DNA of 64,000 nucleotides from Paralvinella palmiformis (GCA_025642065.1 JAODUP010000488.1:446001-510000), one strand, 5' to 3'; numbered from the stretch's first letter, positions 11,061-33,400 are shown. Numbers and translations are program-made. The notes: a model not told the origin generated them from the letters alone.

Positions 11061-12533
11061 TCAATGTGCGCTTCTCGATGTATCTAGTTTAGATTGTGAA
11101 GTAGCCAGTGTCAACTAGCTGTGGTATCATCTTCGCTGCTTAACCTCTAGAGCGTTGTGCATGATCAGAACGCTTTGGTTCTAGCAATAGGAGGTCAATG
11201 GGAAACCTCAGTATTTTCTGTGTACATATTAGCACCAAGTGTCTTTCTCGACGGTGTTCTGTTGCAGTAGCCATTATTGCTTAGCATCTAAATCCATGAT
11301 TCGATGATGACTTAATGACTAAGCCTACATGTACAAGTGGTTTATTTTAAGCTAAGCAGGGTATGACTTTGCTAAAAATATGGAAAACAATTAATCAAGT
11401 TGCACCACATCGGCTCCAGATATATTCATGCCACATATTCTGCTAGAAGAATCAGTGTTTCGGCTTTCTTCCACCATTACTTCCAAATTAATTAACCATT
11501 TCAATAGCAAATTTGTTGTAGTTAATACCTTACCAATATAAGGAAAATCCCCAACAAATAGTTTTTCATACCAGCGTCGTATTGCATGGATGAAAGCAGA
11601 TTATATACCTGAAGCAATTATCTGTTCTGATTAACATGGTACCTCTCACAAACATAGAGAAACTGCCTCTTATTGGCATAATCAACCTTGTAGAGGTCGT
11701 CATGGAGTAATTAATAAACTAATTAACTTATCTTTAAACAACAAAAACGGAAAATATTTATTCTTCAAGGAATCCAGCAAACATTCTACATGTCATCCAT
11801 GTTGAGCTTTATGTTTTGTTTTAGAGGTACCGTTTTAGTGTCGAATGGAATTTGTTGTTAATGATAGTCAAATCTTTTATTTGTAATCCGTGGACAAACC
11901 TTATCATATAAAATTGATAGCCTAGTAAATTTATTTAGATGAACTATCTTAGTTTCATTATCTTCTAATTAATTTTAAATAACCACTTTAATTATCCCAT
12001 AAAACGATTGACCAGTTTAGATTGAAAATTGTTTTCCAACTTTGACGGTCCTAATTTGGAGCAATTATCATAAATAGAATCAAATATCAATAATTTACTT
12101 ATTCCGATTCTTCATGGAAATGAGATCTTTAAATCTTTGTCAGGTGTCAGTAACATTTAAAACTCTATGATATCTGCTTAATACCCTATAGTTAACTGTG
12201 CAATTGTTCCAAGATGTTTTAGGTATATTGTATATACCAAACAATTAAGAAATTAACATATTGGAACATCGAATAGTCAACCTTTAACATCAGATGCAAT
12301 ATTCCGAAGTGACGCTCATTTTCAGTGAATGTTGTTTCAAATGAAATTGAAAATGATCAAACATATTATGCGAATAATTATATGGCTAAATCATAATACT
12401 ACGGGACTTGAAAGATAATCATTATTTATTTCCGAAAGTAAACTTAACAAGCTGTGATTAAGGAAGTTGTTACACATGTGGGGGTGATGCTCGGAAAGAT
12501 TTATCGCCAGTTGTTTAGATGGTAAATTAACAA

Positions 12534-12595
<62 letters not shown>

Positions 12596-13221
12596 CAGGT
12601 AAACATTCATTGAAAATGATCAGAAGCTCCTAGACATGACAGATTTGAGATATTCTGTTTGACCTCCTCAGTAGCTGTCTGGATCCAGTGTATACATTAC
12701 TGATATGAAACATTCCTCTATCAATCAGATGAACTCTGGTATGGTCGATTTATTCATAGCTTTATAGAACAATGTATTAACCTATTGGTAATGTACCTGT
12801 CATAGTGTACATCCAAGCTATCAGTATGGATATAGTGCTAACATCACTGATAATAGCCTGCTATCTAGTTGAAGTATTAGTATTATTATCATTCAGACAG
12901 ACAATCATTAGCATCTTGCACTAAAAAGACAAATACATTCTTTGCTGAAGACTTCCATTTGTCATTATTAGAGAGGGGAAGCTTGAACTAATGTAAAATA
13001 GAATATGTAATTGGAACCAAAAGTTAAATATGTTGTATACATATATCACTGGATTATCTCAGATATTTAAAAATTACAAAATCTCTATGTTGTTGTATAG
13101 TTCGTGAATTATATTTCTAAATAGGCAGTATTACCATACAGTATATCTACATGGTTCTGATTACCGCATTGTAATCACATCTGTAATCAATGGAGAAACA
13201 TAGACCTGATGATTGGCTTTA
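11061..13221. other. Non-coding interval
   Basis: AT-rich sequence with no convincing exon or element on either strand. It contains a (TA)n tract at about 12537-12588. 12590-13221 would be the 3' UTR and downstream region of the minus-strand gene that stops at 13222. Confidence 0.6.
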
Positions 13222-14334
13222 TTATTCCGGGTTATAATTTTGCCGAACGAAGCCTTTGGCATCGACATGCTGACAGTCTTCAATCCAGGTCTGTACACGA
13301 TCAAACAACTTAAATCTTTGATCATCTTCTCCGGTCTTTGATATTCCTTCGGTGTCTCTGATGCTGACAGTACTCGAACTAAGGAACGACCGCCCCCCAT
13401 CAGAACTGCCGCTCTTTATCGCCCCCTGATAAAGTACTCGTGATCTGAACAGAGGAGAGTAGGTCCTTGCCTGAACATCCGAGGCGTCCCGATGTTCCTC
13501 ACAGAAGGCCATAGCTTTCGCGTTGGCGATGTCGCAGTCGATACGCGATTTACCCTTGAGCTTCTCGAGATAGAATGGGATTTGATGCCGTTTCTCGTAA
13601 TGTCGATATGTGATGATTTCCGACGGAAGTGGTGGGTGTCGATATATTTTTGGCCTGCCCACTCCGCGCTCTACCAATTTTTCGATCAGTAAATCGGGAG
13701 TTATTCGCTGTTTGTCCGATGTTTCCGGAATACATTTATCTCTGTCGAGCTTTCGGATGCCGTCCACTGTCGTTCGTGGTCTTTGCGGTGGTCGTGACCC
13801 GGAAGTGGATTGGTGTGTGGCCACACACGGTGAAAAAGTAGATTTATTGCCAAATCTCAAAGTCGTAAAATAACGATTCAGTCTTGTAGATGGCTGACCA
13901 TTGACCGTCTGAAATAATCATAAGGAAATAGGTTGATGAAGCTGAGAATTAATGAACAATTGCTTTGTTCAACATCAATGATTATCGTATTTGGGACTTA
14001 AGGCCAAATGATTACCGCTGTAGAGAAATGAGCGATCAAATGAAAGTAAATCTCTGAATGAAACATTGCATAGATTCAAATAAAATCGTTATTCACTCAC
14101 ATCACCAGGAGCTGCATAAATATAGTGTTTTATCAGTTGGATCAGGAACGCATTATTTTCTTTGTTCGGATAGAATCGAGCATATATTGCTAGCTATCGA
14201 CTTACCTTGTCTGAAAATGTTACTGCGGATTGCGGGTTTATCCGTTTGTACAGGATGGATCCTTGGCGATGAAACTGTGTACTTGGACCGTAAAAGGCTG
14301 GATTTGGTGCTGAGGTGATAACATTGACCGCCAT
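13222..14334 (-). CDS. Two-exon gene encoding a 271-residue protein of unknown function
   Basis: Exon 1 is 14334-14206: ATG, MAVNVITSAPNPAFYGPSTQ onward, ending SDK before a GTAAGT donor. Exon 2 is 13908-13222: acceptor TTATTTCAG, stop TAA. The intron is in phase 0, so the frame joins cleanly. The predicted protein is basic and rich in Arg, Ser, Thr, Pro and Tyr. It has no signal peptide or membrane segment. Recognisable stretches are FHRQGSILYKRIN near the N-terminus, SGSRPPQRPRTTVDGIRK, PPLPSEIITYRHYEKRHQIP, ARTYSPLFRSRVLYQGAIKS and a C-terminal FDRVQTWIEDCQHVDAKGF. The local GC content is clearly above that of the surroundings, and the long open frame supports real coding. Composition recalls ciliary or sperm microtubule-associated proteins, but that is a guess. 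An untranslated upstream exon is possible. Confidence 0.75.
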
Positions 14335-15473
14335 CTCTTTGAATATTTATATCTGAGCCAGAAGGAGGTGGACGACTAGAAAGTACACCAAGTCACCACA
14401 AATAGACAAATTGATGAACTTGAAAATATCATCAAGCCATAACAGTTAAATCGCGTCGATACATCCCTGGTGAGTGTCTAAACCTGGTGGATCATCCAGT
14501 AGCATACCTTCTTGGAAACACAGAAACCACAGAAAAGGAATATTTGTAGATTTTCGGCTAAAACGATCACACATAGTTAATCAACTCGGCTTATACCTCT
14601 TCGGTTTGTGTTTCATCAAAACTGAATTGTTGACTAATATTCAGCACAATTTGTTGACTACTTAATAACGCGTTATCAGACAGTTCACAGATTGGAGATT
14701 GGTTGATATTTGGCCGATTATGTGACGTTCAGTCAACACCTGCACTTCGTACTGAGATTATTCTCTCAGCACTGCGCTGAATAATATATGCGAGTATGAT
14801 CAATATTGTTGTTTACCTTAATGTAATCAAACTGTCCAGTAATGGAAATTATTAGACTTTCATCGGTTACGTTACTTACCAATAGCAAATAATTAAACAT
14901 GGCCACAGTAACTATCTACATGACTACGTCTAACACTGCCAAGTTACTTTAAGTTGAATATCAGGTTTCAGGGTGTTAGAAGTAACTACATATATATATA
15001 TATATATAGATAGATACTCCAACCAATATGATTCAAAGATCTATTAGAGTAACATTTGTGTATGGCAAGCTAGAAATAACGATGTGAGCTAGATTAATGA
15101 GTATTAATTAAACAATACGTCTATCATTAGATAGGATTAATTATTTACAATAATAAACAACAATAGTCTATCTGTTGTGTTTATTTGGTGTTATCAGGTA
15201 TTGCTGAATATCGGTTCTCATAAGTCAATGGTTCGGATAAGAGTTTCACGAGTCTATTGACACGACTTGAAGTTCTGTATAAAACAGGCAACTGACTCCT
15301 AAGAAGTTCTATTACCGAACATCTGTGAAGGTGCGAGAATGTGTGAGTATGTGGTCATGAGCGTGAGTTGACATCGAAACTAGCGTAGTAGTTTACTGTG
15401 AAATGGAAATAAGTCTGGCTTATATTTCTGGCTCTTTACAAGGATATTTTCACAACTAAAGTTAAGAAGTGTG

Positions 15474-15512
<39 letters not shown>

Positions 15513-15879
15513 TAATAATGTGGATATTATAAAAGACCAATCAATATTATTTATTAATGAAGTAACATTTATGAGGTGTGGTTTTAGTAACCTTCTATGA
15601 TGAGGCACTTCTAATTTGCGGCGGTGACCTATTTAATGGAGTCAGAAATGTCACGCAGAAGGCGATATCGTTGTATGACCTGAGCCGACATAAAAGTAGC
15701 TCAAACAGTAGCTGTCTTAATTATATGAGTTATCTGGATTACTCTTTGATGGAAACGAGTTAAAATAGATATTTAAGTAGCACTCTGTTGATAGATTTAT
15801 AAGTTATTTATAAACTCTTTAAATGAATATGATGTCTAAATAGTTTCAACTGTTGTCATAATACAATCATTTGCAAACG
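14335..15879. other. Non-coding interval upstream of the 271-residue gene
   Basis: This would hold the promoter of the minus-strand gene starting at 14334. It contains a short TA tract (14991-15008) and an (AAT)n tract (15476-15520). No exon or element was recognised. Confidence 0.5.
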
Positions 15880-16480
15880 TTTAAAACCAGACATGGTTAA
15901 AAATCATTCCGTCAAATAAATGTTGTAGAACATAATTGAAACTTAAATCGTCCAAAAGTCTCAGTGTCTCTACCTTTGTGTATTTAGTGTGCCCTTCGTT
16001 GGTGTTAATGGTCGCCTCGATAGAGTGTTTCAAGACTTGGGCGGTTGATTGTTGTTTGTCTGATAACTTATCTTTCATTATAGTTCACGTGTTCTCAATA
16101 GGATCTGGTCTGTTTCCAGGCCATGCAGGTTACTTTGCTCTCCTTTGGGAAGTCAGTGACTACCTTGGATAGATGACAAGGAACACAATCTTGTATGAAA
16201 AACCTACATTTGTGGATTTCTATATGCAGTATAATCTCTTCCCTCAGTAACTTCACGTACCTAGATCGTTCATAGCGATGGGCTATTCATTGTGGCTGCT
16301 GTATAATTCTCTTCAAATCGTTTCCTTACTGGCCGCCTATCTTGTTTCTTGGAAGGCATTAACTGTTGGATGGTCGATTTAATTGAGATTAACACTTACT
16401 TCCACTGAAAGAGAATCCAGTGGCGATGTCGTGTAGCAAAGTGAATTCTCTTTTTTCCTTATTGGTGTCAAGCTTGGCTT
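15880..16480 (-). pseudogene. Tc1/mariner transposase C-terminal remnant
   Basis: Read on the minus strand, 16200-15880 gives a decayed Tc1-like catalytic end. It runs FIQDCVPC..., then AWPGNRPDPIENT, a stop, TIMKDKLSDKQQSTAQVLKH and NTNEGHTKY. WPGNxPD-PIEN is the Tc1-family block carrying the last acidic catalytic residue, here the E of IEN. An Asn and a Leu are missing from the usual SPDLNPIENLW, and a stop interrupts it. Sequence up to ~16480 (LMPSKKQDRRPVRKRFEEN) may be the more N-terminal part. Inverted terminal repeats were not identified. Confidence 0.65.
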
Positions 16481-17206
16481 CTGGCACTAAAGCCTAAATT
16501 ACTTTTTGATACGTCTCGAAACAAAACTGAGACTGAGACTTATTTCCGTACAGTTTAAGAATCAAGCAGCGCGAATTTATTAATAAAAATATGATCTGAT
16601 ATAATGTGATGCCATATCGTAAAACTCTTTAAATAGTGCCAGGTCTTAAACTTTTGCAATTGATCTAATTTTTGGAATATTTTGAATCGTCCGTAGCTAA
16701 ATATTACCAAGGAAATGCAATGTTCAAAAATCCCCTAGGACGAGATTCATCGTCAGACATGATACTTAATGCCATATCGTTGTGTGATAATATCAAAAGG
16801 ACATCTGCATATTGTAAAAACTAAAGGGAGACAACAGGAACCCTGTGATATATCTTATACTGAGAATAGACCATTAAACATGAACAGATACTCTTTGTGG
16901 GGCCTTGTTTAAAACTGAAACTGAAACCATTTATGTACTGAGGTACCTAAATCTAGAGGAAGGCATCCCATGATTAAATATGGAGTAGTTAAGTCCACAA
17001 GTGTTAATAATATTGGTTTACTTCAAACAATTGAAATCATAATGTCATTTTATCTGATACAAGACTGATTTGGTGCTATGACATGCAGGCGATCTTGTGT
17101 CATTGAGATTTGGCTGTTAAAGAGTTATTTTATTAATGGTTTTACTGGGGGAGCTTTGATATAGGTAAGGTATAGAATCAGCTGTATTAAAATCATTTCA
17201 TCATTT
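16481..17206. other. Non-coding interval
   Basis: AT-rich with no recognisable exon, element or repeat on either strand. Confidence 0.5.
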
Positions 17207-17368
17207 CTATTGCTTTGCATATTCTAAATTATAAAATGGACCAGGATCTCTCTTAGTCTTTTGAATCCATACCTTCCGAACTTCAATATCCGTTGGGAAA
17301 TGATGAGACGATAAAATAATATATTTCCTAGAATCAGACAAGCAACCGGGTACGCAATAGTGAGCCAT
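17207..17368 (-). CDS. THAP-type zinc-finger exon or fragment
   Basis: On the minus strand an ATG at 17368 opens MAHYCVPGC, followed by SSHHFPTDIEVRKVWIQKTK and RDPGPFYN before a stop at 17207. This matches the start of a THAP domain (C2CH DNA-binding finger): C-x3-C near the initiator Met, then the (H)-F-P-x-D-x-E-x-R-K-x-W-I helix region. The second half (C-x2-H and the AVPTIF box) is absent in this frame. Either the domain is split by an intron with its donor near the end of this ORF, or the copy is truncated. THAP domains occur both in transcription factors and in P-element-type transposases, and the context does not decide between them. Confidence 0.5.
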   Translation of the reverse strand: MAHYCVPGCLSDSRKYIILSSHHFPTDIEVRKVWIQKTKRDPGPFYNLEYAKQ

Positions 17369-18139
17369 CTCGTGTATTCTTAAAAAAAACATATATTGTT
17401 AGAGTAGAGACGTTAGTGAGAATGCTAGTTTAGCCTCGCCTTAATTTTGCAATCACGACGCATTCATATCTTATGGAAACGAACTATAAGGAAGGCCTCC
17501 AGAGTTTTTAGCAGATATTCCGATTATACCGTGAAGAATATCATATCGCTTTTCCTGCAAATCGACAGCTTAGGTCAGAACTTGCCACTCACTCTCCAAT
17601 TCCTACACTCACTCACTCATCCACTCACTGTGTTGCTGTTCTTTGATTTATGTCTGAGGGTTAGAAAACCTTGAAGTTAATCCCTCAAAGTTTGTGTTAC
17701 CATCTTGTCGGAGGCACCCTCGTAGTACAGATTATGGCTACGTCTAATCGGATGTTTCATCCAATAAGCATATTTCATTAGTTAGTAGCCATCGTTCATT
17801 TTGCCCAAGATCATTTACACATTACCTTGATCTGGTAATTTACAATGATCGTGTTATGGCTACTGAAGGCCATTCTGACAGTATCTCCGTTTTGTCCAAA
17901 CCCTGGTTGCTATTATATAGTGGCTAGTCCTTCTACGATTATATGATTGGCAGAGGGATAACACTAGTTTAAAAGCAAATGTTTTGATAGTCCTGAAAGG
18001 GCATGACTAGATGGCGCATCAATTACGTCAACTAACAACTATTCGGTAAAGAGGTTTTTACTATGGCAATTATATATTGTGAAGGCAGTGTATTTATGCA
18101 GTGAGTGAGTAAATAATAATAATAATAATAATAATACGT

Positions 18140-18188
<49 letters not shown>

Positions 18189-18363
18189 CCTATCCTTCTA
18201 GATAGCTGCTCTAATGCGCTTTACAGTATTATTTTACCTGAGTCAGACCTCTCTGAATCCAACACACACATCGATCCCCAAGAATCCTACGGCGCATGCT
18301 GCCATTATAGGCGCAGAGCATTACTGAGACACAACGCAATCACGTCCTATGAGGTTCTCATTT
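17369..18363. other. Non-coding interval with microsatellites
   Basis: Holds (AAT)n at 18113-18136 and (TA)n at 18144-18186. No gene was recognised. Confidence 0.5.
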
Positions 18364-18528
18364 CTGGTAGCGTGTTGGATCACAGATCACTACCACCCGT
18401 GTTCGAATCTCGGCGTGAGCATATCTGAAGGTTGTTTCATCTTTGACTTCGTTTCATTACCTTTGGAAGTCCGTCGGCCCATTTAACCTACCTTGTGCAC
18501 AAAAGTGGCCGTAAAAGTCAATCATCAT
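18364..18528 (+). mobile_element. tRNA-derived SINE (family A), 5'-truncated copy
   Basis: Begins inside the tRNA-like head (TAGCGTGTTGGATCACAGAT), keeps the B box (GTTCGAATCTC), then the family body (CTCGGCCCATTT-like, TTGTGCACAAAAGTGGCCGT) and an ATCATCAT tail. The A-box part is replaced by unrelated sequence. Other copies lie at 41162, 48151 and 58523. Confidence 0.8.
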
Positions 18529-18815
18529 TTCTGGCTGAGTCAACCAGTCTCCACATGACAGCCTTCGGTTATGGGTCTTACAGTCTAGTTAACTGTGCCA
18601 TCATGAGTACTCTGATTAGAAGATACCTGAGGAATGAGACGATCTGGTCGTTGTCTTTTACTGGAGGGTGAAATATACCCTTGATACATGGATCTATCGT
18701 ACACTAAATGAACCAAGTCGAAAACAATATCCATCTTTCACGATTTATGAAGATATCACATCTGACCTTTTAATATACATTGTCCCTCAATGCATCCAGA
18801 GTTTTATTATATTTC

Positions 18816-18863
<48 letters not shown>

Positions 18864-20031
18864 TATCAATTCTAGAAATGACTAAATTCCTAAAGGTCAC
18901 AGTTACAATAAACTAGACACTAAGCTTGTTATAATTTCTACCAATGAGAATGCTCTTTTGTCTTTGAGAGATGTTTAATAACGCGGCGGATTACTATACA
19001 ACAATAGATATTTAAGTCGAGATTTTTAAAATAATAAATCCGTCATTAGCTATTGAAGCTAATCAGATTAGGGACATATAATCAAGCATATATTCACTAG
19101 GGAATGAAAATCGAAAACAAGCCCCATTAAAGTTCAATGCCATGACCTGTATATGCGCGTTGCCGTGCGTTACTAACTGCACCATAGGGACACATCTCCC
19201 TAATTAAAAAACAAATGGCAGAAAAATCAATGTGATGTGACTGCGGATTAAGAAAAGGAAAACCGTCACCCGATCAAAAAATAAATAAAATAAATATGAT
19301 AGAAATAAGGAACACCTCTCTATCATGTTACATCAAACATTAATATTCTGTAGGCATGTCTCAAATAATATATAAACCATTTAGATCGAGTTGATAGCAT
19401 TATCTGAATATTAATTATAGGAATGCCTCTAATTAAATGATTGATCCCATTTAAGCTAAAAGATCGCAATTCTGCTGAGTCCCATACGTACTATTTATTG
19501 ATAGCTAAAAGTTGTCAAAAATATATTTTTGGTATATTTATTCAATTTTATTATTAAAAATTTATGTAATGAAAATATTGTTAATCGCAACTATGATTGA
19601 TAGCCGTTACAACAGATAACAGACTGTCATGATGTATAGTGGTAATACAAATAAATTATGTATTACGAATGTTATATGGTATTGGGAACATAAATATTTA
19701 ATACGTCTAATTCTGGATATGAGTGAACCAATTGAAGACATCATCTTCACTATCCTGATCATTATGATAATCGTCGACAACACGCCAGTGATCTGAGAGT
19801 CCAAGATAAAATGTTTTCTGCGAATCAAAGAATACCTTCATACCAATGTAAAAAAGAATTAATTATTATTAAAAATAATGACTGTTGACTGTCTGATACT
19901 AAACTGTTCTATGGTGGACCATCATATACAAAGACTGTGTGAAACACTCTATATTTCATATATATTTAATCAGCTCACCCATTCATTCATTCTTGTAACT
20001 CCCACTAACCAACATTTCTACCAGTATATTA

Positions 20032-20077
<46 letters not shown>

Positions 20078-20578
20078 AAACAGATGCTGACTAATATATA
20101 AAATTCGATTCCATATCAACACGAAACAGAAAAGATCTATTAAAACATGGAGCTGTATACCACGACTACTTGATGATAACGGCCAGGAGGTAGAGTTTTT
20201 AATCTACATAACTGTCCATTTTATAGAGGCAATATATAAAATACAACATGCGTTCCTGGTTCAGTAAGTAGACACAGACAATACTCAAACAATGCATTTT
20301 GTCAACAGGATATGTGTAAATAGATATGTGTAATCGATCCAGAAAACGGCCAAACAATGCTGGCTCATAGAACTGAATGGAAGCCAATAATTTAATTATT
20401 TATGCCTTTTCTCTGGCTGAATCGGTCTAGGTGCGAAATATTATGGTATTTAGATGTCACCATAGCACCACACCGGGACAGATAGACAAATACACACACA
20501 TATACACAGACACAAATACTCGTACAAATACAGAGGGAGAGAGAGAGAGAGAGAGAGAAAGACCCACATTCGAAGAGG
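18529..20578. other. Intergenic interval upstream of channel copy B
   Basis: Contains (ATT)n at 18812-18859 and (TA)n at 20034-20073. A (GA)n tract at 20534-20559 sits just before the channel start codon and probably in its 5' UTR. No confident promoter element or exon was found. Confidence 0.5.
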
Positions 20579-29033
<8,455 letters not shown>

Positions 29034-29206
29034 AAGGAACCCTAGTCTTATGATACCATTAAGGTCGAAGAGTTAAGATGACGCTCTGCAGCAGACTTAA
29101 AAGACAATCATTTAGCCAGAGAAGTTGACCTTGAAGTGATATAGACAAAAATAGCCACTAGAAGTTTGCTATATCAAGAACGTCAGCTATAGTTAATTTA
29201 ATAGCA

Positions 29207-29283
<77 letters not shown>

Positions 29284-29500
29284 TGACTGTTAGTGTTCTC
29301 AACCTGAGCAAAGCTGGCGTAGAATCAGATCTTCAAATGCAACAACATGCAGGAATACATTGTTGTTTGCAAATTATGACTGCAGCTTGCTGTTTACAAT
29401 AACCGTTGTTACAGTGTTGTTTGTAATATGTTGTACCTGTGTTGAAATCTTACCGTAGTATCATTTATTAAACCAAGATTGAGAGAGTTTTCTATTTCGC

Positions 29501-30459
29501 ATTCACTCACGCACGCACACACACACACACACACACACACCACACACACACACACTCACACATGTATGGTTTTATTCAATTTAGTTTGGTTCGCTTTTTT
29601 AATATTTCGGTTTTATCATATTATTAGGTAATTATATGGCAAACTCTAAACTGATTTATGAGTTCTTCATTTATACAATGTTTAGCATTCATCGTCTCGT
29701 TCGTTATGTATAAAATATTGTCCTCCTATATATAACCTGTTAGCATCACGATTAAAGGGAAACCATTTAATAACATTTATATGAACTCCAAGATGTAATT
29801 GGCTTTCTTCTTTTTTCCTCATTCTAGTTGAGTATTCCGACATAAAGTATACAGGTCAATGCTACTTTATGACACCAATTATCAAATACAAATAATCTAT
29901 AATTGATAATATATTGTTAAATGATTCTACCGTTTAATCTCCATTAAAGTTATCTGCTCTCATTCTATTTTCATTATTAAAGCTAAGAGAAGTTTATTAA
30001 TTGTAATATCAATATGTGTACGTTATTATTATAAGCTTAAAGGTAAAATATTATATATGGCAATGGCAGCTAATGAATAAAATTACTTATTTAATGAATA
30101 TGTATCCCGCATTGAATATCCCTGACGTTCTCCTCCTGTATTGTATTTATTTATTGTCTTAACTGCAACTTGGCTTCCTAAAAAACACACTTGCTTCAGT
30201 GGTGTCATGTACTTTCATATTTGGATAGTGGAATGCAATCACTCACTCATTCACTCATACACTCACTCATTGCTCTACTCAATCTCTCTCTATCTACATA
30301 TCCATCTATCTACATCATTCTTTCTCTCACCCGTTTCACACTCTCATTTTCTCCCACTCTCTCACTTTCTCTCTCCCTCTCCCACTTTCTCTGTTATTCC
30401 ACTCAGTTTCTCTATTTCCTTTAAACGCACCCAATTTATTAATTACCACATAATAAATG
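29501..30459. other. Intergenic interval between channel and sulfotransferase genes (convergent)
   Basis: (CA)n at 29512-29555. A CT-rich low-complexity stretch lies at 30236-30420 (CACTCACTCAT and TCTCTC runs). It includes the 3' UTR of the minus-strand sulfotransferase. No gene was recognised. Confidence 0.6.
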
Positions 30460-33400
30460 TCAACAGCACACTCCGTTTTCAGTTTTTATACGACAATATG
30501 CTGTGTTGGTAGTCTTATTCCATCCATAACCGAACATCTCCATGTCAACTTTATACAAATGCAAAAAGTAGTCAATGGTACCTTCCTTTACATCTGCATA
30601 TTCCGGTAATGACATATAACAATGGTCATGTATGACTTTCTTCTGATGACTGTGACGAACCGGGATGTGACTGATGTTGACATCAGGCTGAAGGTGACTG
30701 ATGAGCAGCTTGCTGTCATGCTCCATGGTCTCGATTTTGAGGACGGCGCTCCAGTTCTGTGCGCACGGATGGCACGCCTCCAGAATCATGGACCAGTGAT
30801 CGTTGTAAGTGGCGCTTTTCGCGATCCAGTCGAGAAACTGGCCAAACGTCGGAGGGCCAAGCACTTGCTGAGGGGCTGTCATTTCAGCGAGCGTCTTGTT
30901 GTGCCGGAACAGTTCCGGATGGGCCAACTTTAGGGCCTCGCCTCCGAACCAAGGAAAGTCACTGTCGGCGCCTAGAACCTTCCCTCGGTAGGTAGAGAGA
31001 AGCCTCTGAAACGGATGTCTGATGAGGAGGAAGGAAAAATAACTGTCCAACACGTTCCTCGTCATGTTGTCCGGCAACTGGCTGAGGCTCCTCAAGCCGT
31101 GCTCTTCGAGAACTTTTTTCACATGTACAGTCATCAGATTGTGGCCGAAACGTTCCTCGGATACGGTAAAGCCTGCCGCCTGGAGGAGCAGCGCCTTGAA
31201 TGCCGTACATCCAGCCTTCGACATCCAACACATCATCACTTTGTGTTTCTGGTCGACCAGGGATCGATCGCTAATTTCCAGCCATTTCTTGGCGCTCGCT
31301 TCAGATCGTCGGTGACAGATCTTTCTCATATGTTCTAGTCTCTCTTCCTGAGAACAGATGCGAACCGTCTTCATTGTGTCTGAATTGGCCGGAGATAAAA
31401 ACATTAAGTAAGTGAGCGACTGAGCGAGTGAGTGAGAGAACGAAAGGGTAAGTTAGTAAGTAAGCTGTTCATTGATTTAGTTAACAAATACCTCATTGGT
31501 GGGGGTTGATTTTCATTTTGTGCAATTTTAGAATTATCAAAACCTTAACATTAACGAATCATAAATAATCCATCAATTATAATGTCTGCCAACAAACATA
31601 TTGTTTTTTAAATATGGAAAACAACAGTATTTTCTAAACATATTTTGCTTTACTTAACCAACCACTAACCAAAGCCACCAACACGTCAATAACTTGCATG
31701 CCGATCATGGGTATTTACACATTCATCACAACTATTTCGTATGCTTCTGAACAGTCGACGATTGTCATTTTGAGGGATATCCACCCATTCCTCAAATAGG
31801 ATTTTCCTGAAGTCACTAACTGTCTATGAATGATGGTCACTGACTCAGACAATTCTAGAGGGATTGAAATCCGGTGAACCAGTTGGACATTCCATGATAT
31901 CAATACCCTCTTCCTCAAGTAAATTCACATTAGTACCACCAGTAGTAGGTGAGCTATCATTATTCTTCATGGAAATGAACCCGTTGCTAACAGCAGCAGT
32001 AATTGGCCGTACAATGGGTTCCAGTACCTCATCATGCTTTCTCAATCCGGTTATACCCCCTGGAATGACTCCCTAAATATATATCAACCCACACTTTCAT
32101 TGTGGCTCCACCAATTCCATACACTCCGACTACATTATACACTTATTCGACCATCATTGTGCCTATTTAGCGCTCTGCCAATTATAATGTTTTCGGCTCA
32201 AGTACAATTTGGTTGTACAATGAAGCGCTGTCAATGAAACACTTCTGGTTTGACATCTGGTTCTCATACATTCCTCTCAGAGTCTTTCCATTACTGTCTG
32301 AATACTAGCTTGGGTTTTAGTGGCATGTCGGAGGTCATATTGCAGATGTCTGGCTGTGACAAACCGGTTCCAGAAGGCACAGCTCACTAAGTAACGGTCT
32401 AGCCTGTTGGTAGTACACCTTACAATGCCTGGACCAGGTCTCATTGCATATCCAGCCCTTTCCATATATCATGTCAAGGACTGTCATGTTATACTTTTGG
32501 ATACACTGAGTTTCTGAGAGACTAGTCTGTTGGTGGAAGCATCTGACGGAATTTAGACCGCTCTGGCAAAATTCGGGTGAACTCAACGAGCATCTAGCAG
32601 CACCCACTACCATCATAAAAACACACACACACAACGATCAACAAGCGTACAAATAAAATCACTTTCCTTTTGCAGACAAAAAGAACTTTGCCTAGAATTA
32701 AACTTCATTGCCCTTTTATAGGGAATTGGCTTTGATATGTCCTAAGACTGGTTAAAGTTGTGCACGACCTATTTTGACCAGATTATAGAACATTCTTAGT
32801 AAAACAGCCTTTGATCTCTTATTTATTTTCAATAGTGTAGCTTCATGTCTAAATGACTTCATTGGATATTTAGTGAATGTTTGATGAATATATTATGTTT
32901 CAAAAAAAAACTAAACTCGGTAGTATTTAGATCAAATAATATTTTATACACAATAGATGTTTCCACCATATATTCATGAATGTTTGTATCGATATCTGAT
33001 GAATATATAACAAATTACTACCGTATGATGATGAGACATTCAATAGAAAATATTGGGAATCCAAATGTGAATCCAAATGTGAAACGATAAATAAACATCA
33101 GTTTTTGGACAATTGTATATTTCAAATCCACTATGCCACTCATAATCTAACATTATTATCAATATTAAGTAGTCCATGTTACAAAAGTTTTCTTTAGTAT
33201 TGTAATTCGAGAAACGAACATTTTCAACTGAGGGCTTCAGTAGTAGAACGTTTTGAAGAATAAAATTTGAGACCCCCATTTTTGTGTATAACAGCGCATT
33301 TTATATTATCTTCAAATTAAGTGATTGTTACATAAGAAGATATTCACGAAAGTCATACAAAGACACAAAAACAATACTATTTATTTCTACATCTTTTAGT

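Noticed and set aside
13492..13873. Plus-strand frames in 13.5-13.9 kb
   Set aside because: Antisense to exon 2 of the 271-residue gene, which has matching splice phases.
30622..31338. Several plus-strand frames opposite the sulfotransferase
   Set aside because: Antisense shadows of a GC-richer true exon.
32335..32634. 99-codon minus-strand frame that looks like a cysteine-rich secreted protein
   Set aside because: It is a frame shadow of a Tc1-like transposase remnant. The neighbouring frame gives NRLDRYLVSCAFWNRFVTAR, a standard Tc1 block. An in-frame stop also lies directly upstream, with no real signal peptide.
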